Below are positions 43,764-52,576 of a stretch of 64,000 nucleotides of DNA, in pieces. Position 1 is the stretch's first letter. Every line of letters starts with the position of its first letter. The DNA comes from Bryobacteraceae bacterium (GTDB lineage: Bacteria; Acidobacteriota; Terriglobia; Bryobacterales; Bryobacteraceae), in the NCBI GenBank assembly GCA_026129905.1, contig JAHCHE010000038.1:1-64000 (forward strand), written 5' to 3'. Both the position numbers and the translations under genes were made by a program. The notes below the pieces were generated by a model. It was not told the origin of the DNA, ran no database searches, and saw only the letters and a program-made list of their open reading frames with translations.

Positions 43764-44609
43764 ATGGAGAAACGCCAGTTTGGTTGGACACGGCGCGAAG
43801 TTGCGGCGATCGGCCAGGGGACCTGGTACGACCACGGCTCCGATCGCGCCCAGGCGATTGACGCCCTCCGCCGCGGCCTCGATGCGGGCATGACCCACAT
43901 TGACACGGCCGAGATGTACCTTTCCGGCGTCGCCGAGAAATGGGTTGGCGAGGCCATCGCCGGCCGGCGCGACGACGTATTCCTGGTTTCGAAAGTCCTG
44001 CCCGAAAACGCCTCGCGCAAGAAGACGATCGTAGCATGCGAGAAATCGCTGGCCCGGCTCGCGACCGACCGGCTGGATTGCTATCTCCTCCACTGGCGCG
44101 GCCGCCATCCCCTGGCAGAGACCCTGGCCGCCTTCGAGCAACTCGTCCGCGAGGGGAAGATCCTGTCCTGGGGCGTGAGCAATTTCGACGTGGACGACCT
44201 CGAAGAAACCTGGGCCATCGACGGAGCGGGACGCCCGGCCTGCAACCAGGTGCTCTATCACCTTGAGGAACGCGCGATCGAACACGCTGTTATCCCGTGG
44301 TGCGAGCGGCGGGAAGTCGCGGTGGTCGCGTACAGCCCGTTCGGCCACGGGCAGTTTCCCGATCCGCGCACGGCCGGAGGACGCCTGCTCGAGCAGATCG
44401 CTTCCGGCTACGGAGCGACGCCCCGCCAGGTGGCCTTGCGCTTCCTGTTGCGGCGCGCCTCCACCTTCGCCATCCCCAAGGCTTCGACGCTCACCCACGT
44501 GGTCGAGAATGCCGGCGCCGGAGACTTCCAGCTATCGGAGACCGACGCCGCCGGCATCGACGCCGCCTTTCCCCTCGGCCCGCGCCCGCGCAGCCTGCCG
44601 ATGCTGTAG
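43764..44609 (+). CDS. Aldo/keto reductase
   Basis: The 281-residue cytoplasmic NADPH-dependent reductase has the full catalytic tetrad: Asp47 and Tyr52 in HIDTAEMYLSG, Lys77 in FLVSKVLPE and His110 in YLLHWRG. GVSNFDVDDLEE and the C-terminal IPKASTLTHVVENAGA (NADP phosphate-binding) are family signatures. It follows the GH5-like gene by seven bases, so it may act on the released sugar or an aldehyde from it. Substrate is unknown. Confidence 0.92.
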   Translation: MEKRQFGWTRREVAAIGQGTWYDHGSDRAQAIDALRRGLDAGMTHIDTAEMYLSGVAEKWVGEAIAGRRDDVFLVSKVLPENASRKKTIVACEKSLARLATDRLDCYLLHWRGRHPLAETLAAFEQLVREGKILSWGVSNFDVDDLEETWAIDGAGRPACNQVLYHLEERAIEHAVIPWCERREVAVVAYSPFGHGQFPDPRTAGGRLLEQIASGYGATPRQVALRFLLRRASTFAIPKASTLTHVVENAGAGDFQLSETDAAGIDAAFPLGPRPRSLPML

Positions 44610-44614
44610 CCGTC

Positions 44615-45310
44615 CTACCGCTTCAGCAGCGGCTCGATGGTGCGGAAAACCTGCCCGGCGACGACGCGGTTGCCTTCCACGCTGAAATGAATGCCGTCGG
44701 GCTGCATGAGGTCCCCTCGGCCGGCCATGCCTTCGAAGAACGGGACCAGCGCCAGTCCGTGCTTCGCCGCGAGGTCCTTGTACACGCGTTCGAACCGGCC
44801 GATGTATTCGGCCCCGTAGTTCGGCGGCAGCGTCATACCGGCCAGGACGACCACCGCGCCGGATGGCTTCAGCGCCGTGACGATCCGTTCCAGGTTCGCC
44901 CGGGTACTTTCAATCGGCAGGCCCCGCAAACCGTCGTTACCGCCGAGTTCCAGAACGACCAGCGCCGGTTTCATCGCGATGATCGACTCGATGCGGGAGA
45001 GCCCGCCGCTGGTGGTGTCCCCGCTGACGCCGGCGTTCACCACCCGATAGCGCAGCCCCGCCTCGTCAAGCCGCTGCTGGAGAAAGTCGGGATAGCTCTG
45101 TCCGACAGGGACGCCAAACCCCGCGGAAAGGCTGTCGCCGAAAGCGACGATCGCCGGGCGCGGATCGGCTGCAGCGGCGGGCGGCGCGAGGGATGGAGCT
45201 TCGCCCGCGGCGGGAGCAGGCTCCACGCCGCGGTCCGGCCCGCAACCGAGCAGAGCAAATACCGCCAGCAGACAGCCGGCAACCCTCACTGCGCCTTCCG
45301 GCCGCGCCAT
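44615..45310 (-). CDS. Lipoprotein SGNH/GDSL esterase (TesA-like)
   Basis: The 231-residue product has a lipoprotein signal with lipobox ALLGC (Cys23) and a Pro/Ala-rich linker to about 50. An SGNH hydrolase follows: AIVAFGDSLSAGFG (Ser60), VVNAGVSGDTTSGGL (Gly), VLELGGNDGLRGLP (Asn) and the Asp-His pair in QPDGIHFSVEG. The motif set is that of TesA/arylesterase-type lysophospholipases. It is membrane-anchored in the periplasm or outer membrane. Its start overlaps the end of the small secreted protein gene by 25 bases, so they share a message. Confidence 0.88.
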   Translation of the reverse strand: MARPEGAVRVAGCLLAVFALLGCGPDRGVEPAPAAGEAPSLAPPAAAADPRPAIVAFGDSLSAGFGVPVGQSYPDFLQQRLDEAGLRYRVVNAGVSGDTTSGGLSRIESIIAMKPALVVLELGGNDGLRGLPIESTRANLERIVTALKPSGAVVVLAGMTLPPNYGAEYIGRFERVYKDLAAKHGLALVPFFEGMAGRGDLMQPDGIHFSVEGNRVVAGQVFRTIEPLLKR

Positions 45311-45645
45311 TCCAGTTTCAGGCCGCCATCGGCATTTTCGGCGGTGAGTTCAATCTCGTCGCCTTTCACCTGGCCTCTGTAATCCACCGCCATCTCCTCG
45401 TCCTGGAACTTCACCACGATGGTGAAGGAGAGACGATCGCCGTCCACTTTGCCGTTCGTTATAACGGACTTGCCCATGATCGAGCTCGTCGTCTCGCCCA
45501 TGAGCTTCGCGCCGTCGGTCTTGAAGACAAAAGTCCGCGACATGGTTCCGCGCGGTCCCTCGGCCGTCGCCTTCCAGGTTCCATCGATGTTCGCGCTCAG
45601 CGCCGTGGCAGCGAACAGCGCCATCAGCGCCCACAATCGTTTCAT
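45286..45645 (-). CDS. Small secreted beta-rich protein, unknown function
   Basis: The 119-residue product has a signal peptide (MKRLWALMALFAATALSA). The mature part is a run of beta strands with NIDGTWKATAEGPRG, SRTFVFKTDGAKLMGE and DRLSFTIVVKFQDEEM. The pattern (opening I-D-G-T-W, alternating strands) recalls lipocalin-like secreted proteins common in Acidobacteria. ATG 45645 is chosen over GTG 45651 because GGAG lies five bases before it and abuts the GTG. It is first gene of a two-gene unit with the esterase. Confidence 0.75.
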   Translation of the reverse strand: MKRLWALMALFAATALSANIDGTWKATAEGPRGTMSRTFVFKTDGAKLMGETTSSIMGKSVITNGKVDGDRLSFTIVVKFQDEEMAVDYRGQVKGDEIELTAENADGGLKLEWRGRKAQ

Positions 45646-45756
45646 GCGCACTCCTCTCCGGACGTTTGGCGAACGTCCGCCGGCCCGATCGCCGGTTCAT
45701 TCTCACTTTCCCCGATCCGGCCCGCCGGGTCAACATCGCAAGCCTGCGCGTTTGCG

Positions 45757-45786
45757 TTGGAGCGCGTACACACTTGTGTGTACAAT
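45757..45786 (+). promoter_or_regulatory. hicAB promoter with operator palindrome
   Basis: GTACACAC-TT-GTGTGTAC (45766-45783) is an 8-base-arm palindrome lying between a -35-like TTGGAG (45757-45762) and a -10-like TACAAT (45781-45786), spacer 18. HicB antitoxins with a DNA-binding domain repress their own operon, so this is the likely operator. The first codon of hicA follows within about 6 bases, leaving no room for a leader. Confidence 0.65.
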
Positions 45787-45791
45787 TGATT

Positions 45792-45968
45792 GTGAAGGTC
45801 AGCGAGTTTCGGCGATGGTTGGCGGCGCAAGGCTGCTCGTTTGAAGAAGGAACTCGTCACACGAAGGTGTTCTACAAGGGGAAATTCACCACCCTCCCTC
45901 GCCACCCTTCGAAGGAACTCAAGACCGGAACGATGAATTCGATCAAGGCGAGGCTCGGCCTCAGGTAA
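45792..45968 (+). CDS. hicA: HicA-type mRNA interferase toxin
   Basis: The 58-residue protein starts at GTG 45792 (or TTG 45786 for two extra residues). It has the HicA dsRBD-like core: KVSEFRRWLAAQGCSFEEGT, catalytic His23 in RHTKVFYKG, then TTLPRHPSKELKTGT and NSIKARLGL. HicA cleaves mRNA when its antitoxin is lost. hicB lies 18 bases downstream, completing the module. No Shine-Dalgarno precedes hicA. Confidence 0.88.
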   Translation: MKVSEFRRWLAAQGCSFEEGTRHTKVFYKGKFTTLPRHPSKELKTGTMNSIKARLGLR

Positions 45969-45986
45969 GACGGAGGTCCTTCAAGA

Positions 45987-46415
45987 GTGTTTAGCTATTC
46001 AGCGCTCTTCGAACCGGAAGACGGCGGGTACGTCGTGACCTTCCCGGATGTCCCGGAGGTCGTCACCCAGGGAGAATCGATGGATGAGGCCATGGCGTAC
46101 GCCGCGGATGCGCTCACTGTCGTCCTCGACGAATACATCCGGCGTAGAAGGCCGTTGCCAAAGCCATCCAAACCTCGCGGCAAGAAAATGCGGGTCGTTC
46201 GGCTTCCGGCGTTGGTTGAAGCAAAGCTCGCGCTTTACGAGCAGATGCGGGCCGCCGGCATGCGCAAGGCCGACATCGCCCGGCGCCTCGGCTGGCAGAG
46301 GTCGCAGGTCGATCGCCTGCTCAATCTCTCCCATGCCTCGAGACTGGATCAGATCGAGGCGGCTCTCATGCTTTTCGGCAAGACGCTCATTGTCGCGGTG
46401 GGCAACGCGGCGTAA
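45987..46415 (+). CDS. hicB: HicB-type antitoxin with C-terminal helix-turn-helix
   Basis: The 142-residue protein starts at GTG 45987 after a GGAGG site. The N-terminal degenerate RNase H-like HicB domain (about 1-55) has YSALFEPEDGGYVVTFPDVP and VTQGESMDEAMAYAADALT. The C-terminal part (about 75-135) contains a helix-turn-helix (MRKADIARRLGWQRSQVDRL) for operator binding. It neutralises HicA and represses the operon through the palindrome at 45766-45783. Confidence 0.88.
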   Translation: MFSYSALFEPEDGGYVVTFPDVPEVVTQGESMDEAMAYAADALTVVLDEYIRRRRPLPKPSKPRGKKMRVVRLPALVEAKLALYEQMRAAGMRKADIARRLGWQRSQVDRLLNLSHASRLDQIEAALMLFGKTLIVAVGNAA

Positions 46416-46486
46416 TTCAGAAAGACGGGCCATCGTTCATCCCGAGCCCCTCGGCGGAGACCGCGAGATAATTAAGAAAGCTCCTG

Positions 46487-47185
46487 ATGTCGAACTCCGT
46501 TCCCGCTGTCCAGGTCGCTGGCCTGAAGAAGTCCATCGCCACCGCCACCCATCGCGTGGATATCCTGCGGGGCATCACCTTCGACGTGCCAGCGGGCCAG
46601 TTTGTCGCGTTCATGGGACCCTCCGGCAGCGGGAAAAGCACGCTGCTCGGTCTTCTGGCCGGATTGGACACCCCCACGGAGGGGCGCATCCTGCTCGACG
46701 GCGTGGACATTACGGGCTTGCCTGAAGACAGGCTCGCGGCTATCCGCGGCCGCAAGGTGGGGTTCGTGTTTCAAGCGTATCAGCTCATACCGACCCTTAC
46801 CGCCGAGGAAAACGTCCTGCTGCCCCTGGAACTCAGCGGCAACGGCAAGCGACGCCGCGAGCGCGCGCGGGAACTGCTTGAGCGCGTGGGCCTGGGCGGC
46901 CGGCGCGATCACTACCCCATCCAGCTCTCGGGCGGCGAGCAGCAACGCGTGGCGCTGGCCCGCGCATTTATCGGCAGCCCGCTCATCCTCATGGCGGACG
47001 AACCCACGGGAAATCTCGACAGCGCCAACGGACAGCACGTCCTCGAACTGCTGCTGGAACTGAACCAGCGCGAGAAAACCACGCTACTGCTGGTGACGCA
47101 CAACGTCGAACTGGCGGGCTATGCCGACCGGCGCATCACTCTCAAAGACGGCCTGATCGCCGAAGATCGCCCACAGGATGAGTAG
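46487..47185 (+). CDS. ABC transporter ATP-binding protein (LolD/MacB/YbbA type)
   Basis: The 232-residue ATPase has Walker A GPSGSGKS (44-51), Q-loop [10 protein letters not shown], signature [14 protein letters not shown], Walker [18 protein letters not shown] and the H-loop LLVTHN. The sequence style ([14 protein letters not shown]) is that of the LolD/MacB/YbbA group, which work with FtsX-type permeases by mechanotransmission rather than classical transport. Its end overlaps the permease start by eight bases. Confidence 0.93.
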   Translation: MSNSVPAVQVAGLKKSIATATHRVDILRGITFDVPAGQFVAFMGPSGSGKSTLLGLLAGLDTPTEGRILLDGVDITGLPEDRLAAIRGRKVGFVFQAYQLIPTLTAEENVLLPLELSGNGKRRRERARELLERVGLGGRRDHYPIQLSGGEQQRVALARAFIGSPLILMADEPTGNLDSANGQHVLELLLELNQREKTTLLLVTHNVELAGYADRRITLKDGLIAEDRPQDE

Positions 47186-49763
47186 CGAGCCGGTATCCGC
47201 CTTTCCCCTGGCAACCGCGCTGAAGATCGCGTGGCGCGAAGCGCGCTCTTCGACGGCGAAGTTTGCCTTTGTCGCGCTCGCCGTCGCGGCCGGCGTCGGC
47301 GTCCTCACCGGCGTCCGCGGGTTCAGCGAGGCCTTTCGCGGCGTGCTTCTGAAGGAAGCGCGCACGCTGATGGCGGGCGACCTGCTGGTGCGCACCTTCG
47401 ACGATCCCACCGCCGAACAGACAGCCGCGCTCGAAGAACTGGAGCGCCGCGGCGTGGGGGTAACCCGCATCACCGAGACGCTCTCGATGATGTCGTCCGA
47501 CACTGTGGAGGCGCCGCTGCTGGTGTCGATCAAAGCAGTGGATCCGGCCGTCTATCCCTTCTATGGCGAGGTAAGGCTCGATCCCCCGCGGCCGCTCGCG
47601 GAAGTTCTGAACGCGGGGACCGTTGCCGCATCCGAAGACGTGCTGCTCCGGATGGAGGCGAGGCCGGGCGGAGAGGTCCGTCTGGGAAGCGCGATGTTCC
47701 GCATCGCCGCGCTGGTGAAGCTGGAGCCGGACCGCATGACGGGAAGTCTGAACGTCGGCCCCCGCGTCATGCTCACGCGGGAGGGGCTGGAACGAACGGA
47801 ACTGATGCGTGCGGGCAGCCGCGCTTCGCGCCGGTACCTTTTGCGCCTGCCGGCGGGCGGACCGGACGTGGCCGCCGTCCGCGAGGAACTGACTCGCGTT
47901 TTCCCCGCCACCCTCATCACGGACTACCGCGAAGTCCATCCGCGCATCGAACGGGGACTGCGGCGGGCCACCACCTTCCTGAGCATGGTGAGCCTCATCG
48001 CCATGATTATCGGCGCGCTGGGCGTGGCCATGGCGATGCATTCCCACCTGCAGCAGCGGATGGACGGAATTGCCATCATGAAGTGCCTGGGCGCGCGATC
48101 CTCGCAGATCGTGCGGATCTACCTTGCGCAGACGGCGCTGCTGGGCCTGGCCGGCGGCGTCCTGGGCGTCGGCTTCGGCGTGTTGATCCAGGCGTCGTTT
48201 CCGCGGCTGATCGAGCGCTACTTTCAACTGCGGCCCGAACAGGTTTTCGACGCGCCCTCCGCCATTCAAGGCTTCCTGATCGGCATCCTCGCGACGCTTC
48301 TCTTTACGCTGCCGCCCCTGCTTGGCATCCGCGACATTCGTCCGGCGCTGATTTTCCGCCGTGAGATGGAAGAATCGCAGGGAACGTTGCGGCAGCGTTT
48401 GCGAGCCGCGGGACCGTCGATGGCCGCCGGCGCCGGGGTATTGTTGGGCGTCGGATTGATCGCGTTCTGGCTGGCCGGCGGCGAGTGGAAGAGCGCCCTG
48501 ACCCTGAGCGTCACATTCCTTGGCGCGCTGACGGTGAGTATCGCGGCGCTGAGCGCGGTGGCGTGGCTCCTGCTGCGTGCGCTGCGTTCGCTGGTCCGCC
48601 GCGCCTCGCCGGCGCTGCCGGCGCTGTTGCGTCACGGCATCGCGAACCTCTACCGGCCGGGCAATCACGCGGCGGCGGTACTGGTAGCGCTCGGCATCGG
48701 CGTGACGTTCATCGTCACCGTCTACCTGCTGCAACAGGGGCTGGTGACGGAGATGTCCCGGTCCGCGCCGAAGGACATGCCGAACGTCTTCCTGATCAAC
48801 ATCACCGAGCAGGAACGCGAGGGCGTGCTCGAATTGTTGCGGAGGCAGCCGGGCCTTGAAAACCGGCCCGAGATTTTCGCCTCCGTGCGGGCCAGAATCA
48901 CCGGCGTCAACGGCGTTCCGATAGCTCAATTGCGGCTCGGCGAGCGCGTCAACCGGTTCCAACGGGAGCAAACCGTCACGTGGGCCACCGAAAAGCCGAG
49001 CGATCTCACGGTGATCGAAGGCGCATGGTGGCCGCCGGCCGGCGACGCCGAGCCGAAGCTGTGTATCTCCGAACGGGAGGCGCAAGCGCTGCGCCTGAAG
49101 CCCGGCGCGCGCCTGGAGTTGACCGCGGGCGGGGTTCAGGTGAACGCCCTCGTGGCCTGCCTGCACCGGCCGGAACGGGAGCGCTTCGGTCCTGATCTGG
49201 ATTTCGTTTTCAATCCACCCGCGTTGCGCGGCATGCCGGTCTTGTACTTCGGCGGAGTGCGCATGAATCCGCGAAACGTCGCGGCGTTACAAAACGCCGC
49301 GTATCGCCAATATCCCACCGTCACCGTCATCAATGCGGCGGAGGTGCTGGCGATCGTCCAGGAGGTGGTGGACCAGATGGCCCTGGTGGTGCGGTTCGTC
49401 GCGCTGTTCGCCATGCTGGCCGGCGTCATTATCCTGGCGTCCAGCGTCGCCGGGACCCGCTTCCGGCGCATCCGCGAGGCGGCCATTCTCAAGACGCTGG
49501 GCGCAACCCGACGGCGGGTGATCGCGATCTTCTCGGTGGAGTTCCTGATCCTGGGAGCGGTTGCCGGATTGATCGGGGGCGTCATCGCGACGGGCTTGTC
49601 CCGGGTCCTGCTCACGCGGATGCTCGATGCGCCTTTCCGGCTCGATCCGTTAGCGAACGCGGCCGCGGTGGCGCTTACGGCTCTGATCGCGATGTGCGCC
49701 GGATGGCTGGCAAGTTACCGCATCCTGGGCCAGAAGCCGATGGAAGTGCTCCGCAACGAATAA
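47178..49763 (+). CDS. FtsX-like ABC permease, YbbP-type (ten-helix architecture likely)
   Basis: The 861-residue inner-membrane protein has a first transmembrane helix near 15-35, then a periplasmic domain. A first FtsX block follows about 260-390 (AMIIGALGVAMAMHSHLQQR, the typical MKCLGARSSQIVRIYL segment). A middle pair of helices (about 410-460), a further span near 505, a second periplasmic domain and a second FtsX block (about 735-855, ILKTLGATRRRVIAIFSVEF) complete it. This layout matches YbbP. With the ATPase it forms a putative lipid- or lipoprotein-handling complex; a thioesterase-like esterase (tesA neighbour of ybbAP in E. coli) lies 2 kb upstream on the other strand. Confidence 0.88.
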   Translation: MSSEPVSAFPLATALKIAWREARSSTAKFAFVALAVAAGVGVLTGVRGFSEAFRGVLLKEARTLMAGDLLVRTFDDPTAEQTAALEELERRGVGVTRITETLSMMSSDTVEAPLLVSIKAVDPAVYPFYGEVRLDPPRPLAEVLNAGTVAASEDVLLRMEARPGGEVRLGSAMFRIAALVKLEPDRMTGSLNVGPRVMLTREGLERTELMRAGSRASRRYLLRLPAGGPDVAAVREELTRVFPATLITDYREVHPRIERGLRRATTFLSMVSLIAMIIGALGVAMAMHSHLQQRMDGIAIMKCLGARSSQIVRIYLAQTALLGLAGGVLGVGFGVLIQASFPRLIERYFQLRPEQVFDAPSAIQGFLIGILATLLFTLPPLLGIRDIRPALIFRREMEESQGTLRQRLRAAGPSMAAGAGVLLGVGLIAFWLAGGEWKSALTLSVTFLGALTVSIAALSAVAWLLLRALRSLVRRASPALPALLRHGIANLYRPGNHAAAVLVALGIGVTFIVTVYLLQQGLVTEMSRSAPKDMPNVFLINITEQEREGVLELLRRQPGLENRPEIFASVRARITGVNGVPIAQLRLGERVNRFQREQTVTWATEKPSDLTVIEGAWWPPAGDAEPKLCISEREAQALRLKPGARLELTAGGVQVNALVACLHRPERERFGPDLDFVFNPPALRGMPVLYFGGVRMNPRNVAALQNAAYRQYPTVTVINAAEVLAIVQEVVDQMALVVRFVALFAMLAGVIILASSVAGTRFRRIREAAILKTLGATRRRVIAIFSVEFLILGAVAGLIGGVIATGLSRVLLTRMLDAPFRLDPLANAAAVALTALIAMCAGWLASYRILGQKPMEVLRNE

Positions 49764-49764
49764 A

Positions 49765-51099
49765 CTACGCCACGTGGCTGATGCGCTTGTGCTCGCGGTA
49801 GATGGCGGCGGCCACGGCCAACCATATCAGCACAAACACCACGTTGGCGAGGGCGAAGTTCTTGATAGAGAACGCAAGCTGCGTCCCGGCGAACACCAGG
49901 CCAGCCTGCAGCATGTCGCCGAAGCGGACGAAGAACGTGTCCGTGGCGGCTTTGGCCTTGTACTTCGCCTCGCGGCTGGTGGGTAGAAACAGAGCGTGCC
50001 GGGTGGTGTTCATCAACGAATAGTCCGTGGCGTTTTCGAGAATCTTCGTCAGCCGCACCAGGGCCAGGATGGGGACAAAGGCCAGCATTCCGTAGCCGGT
50101 CAGCGAAATCAGCGGCAGCACGAACAGCGCTCCGCGGACGCCGATGAACTTGAAGATCCGCGACACCAGGAGCATCTGCATCGCGAGGCTGACCAGGTTC
50201 ACCCAGAAGAAGAAGTCGCCATAGAACCGGCCGATGAAGGCGCCCCGCTCCGCGCGCGCGGCGTCGCCTTCGCCGTAGACCTGCTCGGCCTGCGTCTCGA
50301 CGAACTTGCCCAGCACGAACTCGCCGGTGGTGTTGACCAGGTTCAGCAGCAGAATCAGGACCGCGATCAGCAGCAGGTAGCGCTGCTTGAAAATCAGGCG
50401 GAAGCCCCCTTCCTTTCCGAGCGGCGCCTCCGCCTGGCTGACCTTCGTCGGCGCATGGCGGGCGTCGCGCCGGTGACTGATAACCGTCAGCAGAATGCAG
50501 AAGCCGAGCATCGCCCCGGCGATCACCATGAGTTGGTACGGTCCGATCCGCTCGAAGACGTACTTCGTGGCCAGCGCGCCTAGCACCGCGCCCAGCGATG
50601 CGCCGACGCCGACAATCGGGAACAGCCGCTTGCCCTGTTCCTCCGTGTACAAGTCGTTGGCGAACGCCCAGAACTGCGCAATCACCAGGTAGTTAAAGAT
50701 TCCCACCCAGATGAAATAGACCACCCCGACTTTCACGCCCGATTGCGACAGCAGAAAGAAGATCGCGATGTGCGACATGAAGAAGGCCGTCACCCATCCG
50801 ATCAGCCGCACCCGGTTTACCCGCGAGGCAAAAGCGCCGTACGCGGGCACGATGAGCAGAAAGAGCACCGCCTGCACCGCGTTGGCATAGCTCTTGACCT
50901 CGGCGCCGGCTTCGGAAAGTATCAGCGCCTCGCGAACCGTTTTCAGCACGTAATAGGACGCAAGCAGTGTGAAGACATTCACCGCCAGCAGGAGCGCGCC
51001 CGCGCCCTCGCCGGCCTTCACCTCGCTGACGACGGACAGGACGCGGTCGAGCAGCCCCTTGTCGCGGGGCGGCGCAAGTGAGATGTCGGAGGCCGCCAT
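49765..51099 (-). CDS. Npt1/Npt2-like (ATP/ADP translocase family) membrane carrier
   Basis: The 444-residue protein has about 11-12 membrane spans and the opening typical of bacterial TLC/Npt nucleotide-transporter homologues: LLLAVNVFTLLASYYVLKTV, REALILSEAG, SYANAVQAVLFLLIVPAYG. Family members in free-living Acidobacteria have no proven nucleotide exchange activity, so substrate is open. It lies seven bases after the MBL-fold gene on the same strand and converges on the FtsX-type permease with a one-base gap. Confidence 0.75.
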   Translation of the reverse strand: MAASDISLAPPRDKGLLDRVLSVVSEVKAGEGAGALLLAVNVFTLLASYYVLKTVREALILSEAGAEVKSYANAVQAVLFLLIVPAYGAFASRVNRVRLIGWVTAFFMSHIAIFFLLSQSGVKVGVVYFIWVGIFNYLVIAQFWAFANDLYTEEQGKRLFPIVGVGASLGAVLGALATKYVFERIGPYQLMVIAGAMLGFCILLTVISHRRDARHAPTKVSQAEAPLGKEGGFRLIFKQRYLLLIAVLILLLNLVNTTGEFVLGKFVETQAEQVYGEGDAARAERGAFIGRFYGDFFFWVNLVSLAMQMLLVSRIFKFIGVRGALFVLPLISLTGYGMLAFVPILALVRLTKILENATDYSLMNTTRHALFLPTSREAKYKAKAATDTFFVRFGDMLQAGLVFAGTQLAFSIKNFALANVVFVLIWLAVAAAIYREHKRISHVA

Positions 51100-51106
51100 A
51101 ATCTGT

Positions 51107-52522
51107 CTAAGATAGCTCGAATTCGTCGCCGCGAGAAGGGATGACGGCTTCGATGCCGTAGGTTTCGTGAATTGCCGCGGCCAGCGCCCGAGACTGAAGG
51201 GGCTCGCCGTGCACCAGGAATATTCGTTTCAGCGTGGGCGTCATGGGTTTGATCCAGCGCAGAAGATCCCTCTGGTCGCCGTGCGCGCTCAGTTCGTTCA
51301 GCGTCTCGATCTCCGCGCGAACACGCATCGGAAGGCCGAAAATCGCCACCTCCGCCGGCCGGTCCACCAGCTTGCGGCCCAGCGTGTTCTGGGCTTGGAA
51401 ACCGGTGATCAACACCGTGTTCCGAGGATCCTCGATGTTGTTGCGCAGGTGGTGCAGGATGCGGCCCGACTCACACATGCCGGACGCCGAGATAACAATG
51501 AACGGACCCTTAAGATCGTTGAGCGCCTTGGATTCCGCGACGTCGCGCACGTAACGCAGGCGGCCGAAACCAAAGGGATCGTCGCCGTCCCACAGGTAGC
51601 GGGCCGCCTCCTCGTCGTAGCATTCGCTGTGCCGGCGGAACACCTCCGTGACGTTCACCGCGAGCGGGCTGTCCACGAACATCGGAATCGACGGGATTTG
51701 GCGTCGTTCGATCAACTGGTGCAGCATCATGACAAGTTGCTGCGTTCGGCCGACCGCGAACGCCGGGACGATGAGTTTGCCCCCGCGGTTGGCCGTCCGA
51801 TTCACCACCCGCGCCAGCTTTGCGCTCACCAGTTCATCCGTCTTGTGCAGCCGGTCCCCGTACGTGCTCTCCATGATGAGGTAGTCCACCGGCGGCAGCG
51901 GCTCGGGATCGCGAATGATCGGCAAGCCGGGCCGCCCCACATCGCCTGAAAAGGCGAGCCGCACCGTCCCGCCATTGCGCCGGCGCTCGAGCACGAGCGC
52001 GGCCGAGCCAAGAGTGTGCCCGGCGTCGTAAGCTTCGAATACCAACGAATCATCCACGTCCCGCGGCAGGCGATACGCGATCTCCCGCAGCATGGGCAGC
52101 GTGCGCTCGACGTCCTCCGCGGTGTAGAGCGGCTCGACCGCCTCGGCTTCGACGGTCGCATCGATGCGGCGCCGGCGGTAATGGCGCTTGTTAACGAACT
52201 CCGCGTCCTTCTCCTGAATGTGCGCCGAATCCGGCAACATCGCGCCGCAGAGGTCCACCGTCGCGCGCGTGGCGCAGATGGGCCCTTCGAAGCCTTGCTT
52301 GACCAGCGTCGGCAGATTGCCCGTGTGATCGATGTGCGCGTGCGAGACCAGCACCGCATCGATGTCGCGAGGCGCGAACGGAAACGTGGTGTTGCGGTCC
52401 CGCGCCTCCGCCCGCCGTCCCTGGTAGAGCCCGCAATCCAGAAGGTAGCGGCGTCCGCCAACCGCCAGGTGGTGCATGGAGCCGGTGACCGTCTGCACCG
52501 CGCCCCAGAGTGTAAGTTTCAT
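51107..52522 (-). CDS. MBL-fold beta-CASP ribonuclease-like protein
   Basis: The 471-residue protein starts MKLTLWGAVQTVTGSMHHLA. It has the metallo-beta-lactamase metal motif SHAHIDHTGNLP (His61, His63, Asp65, His66), then AFSGDVGRPG (Asp). The beta-CASP insert includes PMFVDSPLAVNVTEVF and SASGMCESGRILHHL. The end carries the RMMBL-type QAQNTLGR and ELSAHGDQRDLLRWI with LVHGEP. These proteins are RNA-processing nucleases related to CPSF73; the cellular target is unknown. It is followed by the Npt-like carrier. Confidence 0.93.
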   Translation of the reverse strand: MKLTLWGAVQTVTGSMHHLAVGGRRYLLDCGLYQGRRAEARDRNTTFPFAPRDIDAVLVSHAHIDHTGNLPTLVKQGFEGPICATRATVDLCGAMLPDSAHIQEKDAEFVNKRHYRRRRIDATVEAEAVEPLYTAEDVERTLPMLREIAYRLPRDVDDSLVFEAYDAGHTLGSAALVLERRRNGGTVRLAFSGDVGRPGLPIIRDPEPLPPVDYLIMESTYGDRLHKTDELVSAKLARVVNRTANRGGKLIVPAFAVGRTQQLVMMLHQLIERRQIPSIPMFVDSPLAVNVTEVFRRHSECYDEEAARYLWDGDDPFGFGRLRYVRDVAESKALNDLKGPFIVISASGMCESGRILHHLRNNIEDPRNTVLITGFQAQNTLGRKLVDRPAEVAIFGLPMRVRAEIETLNELSAHGDQRDLLRWIKPMTPTLKRIFLVHGEPLQSRALAAAIHETYGIEAVIPSRGDEFELS

Positions 52523-52576
52523 GCCTAGACCTTTGTAGCACGCGCCGCAGGAGGCGCCCGCCGACGGGCGGCCGCG

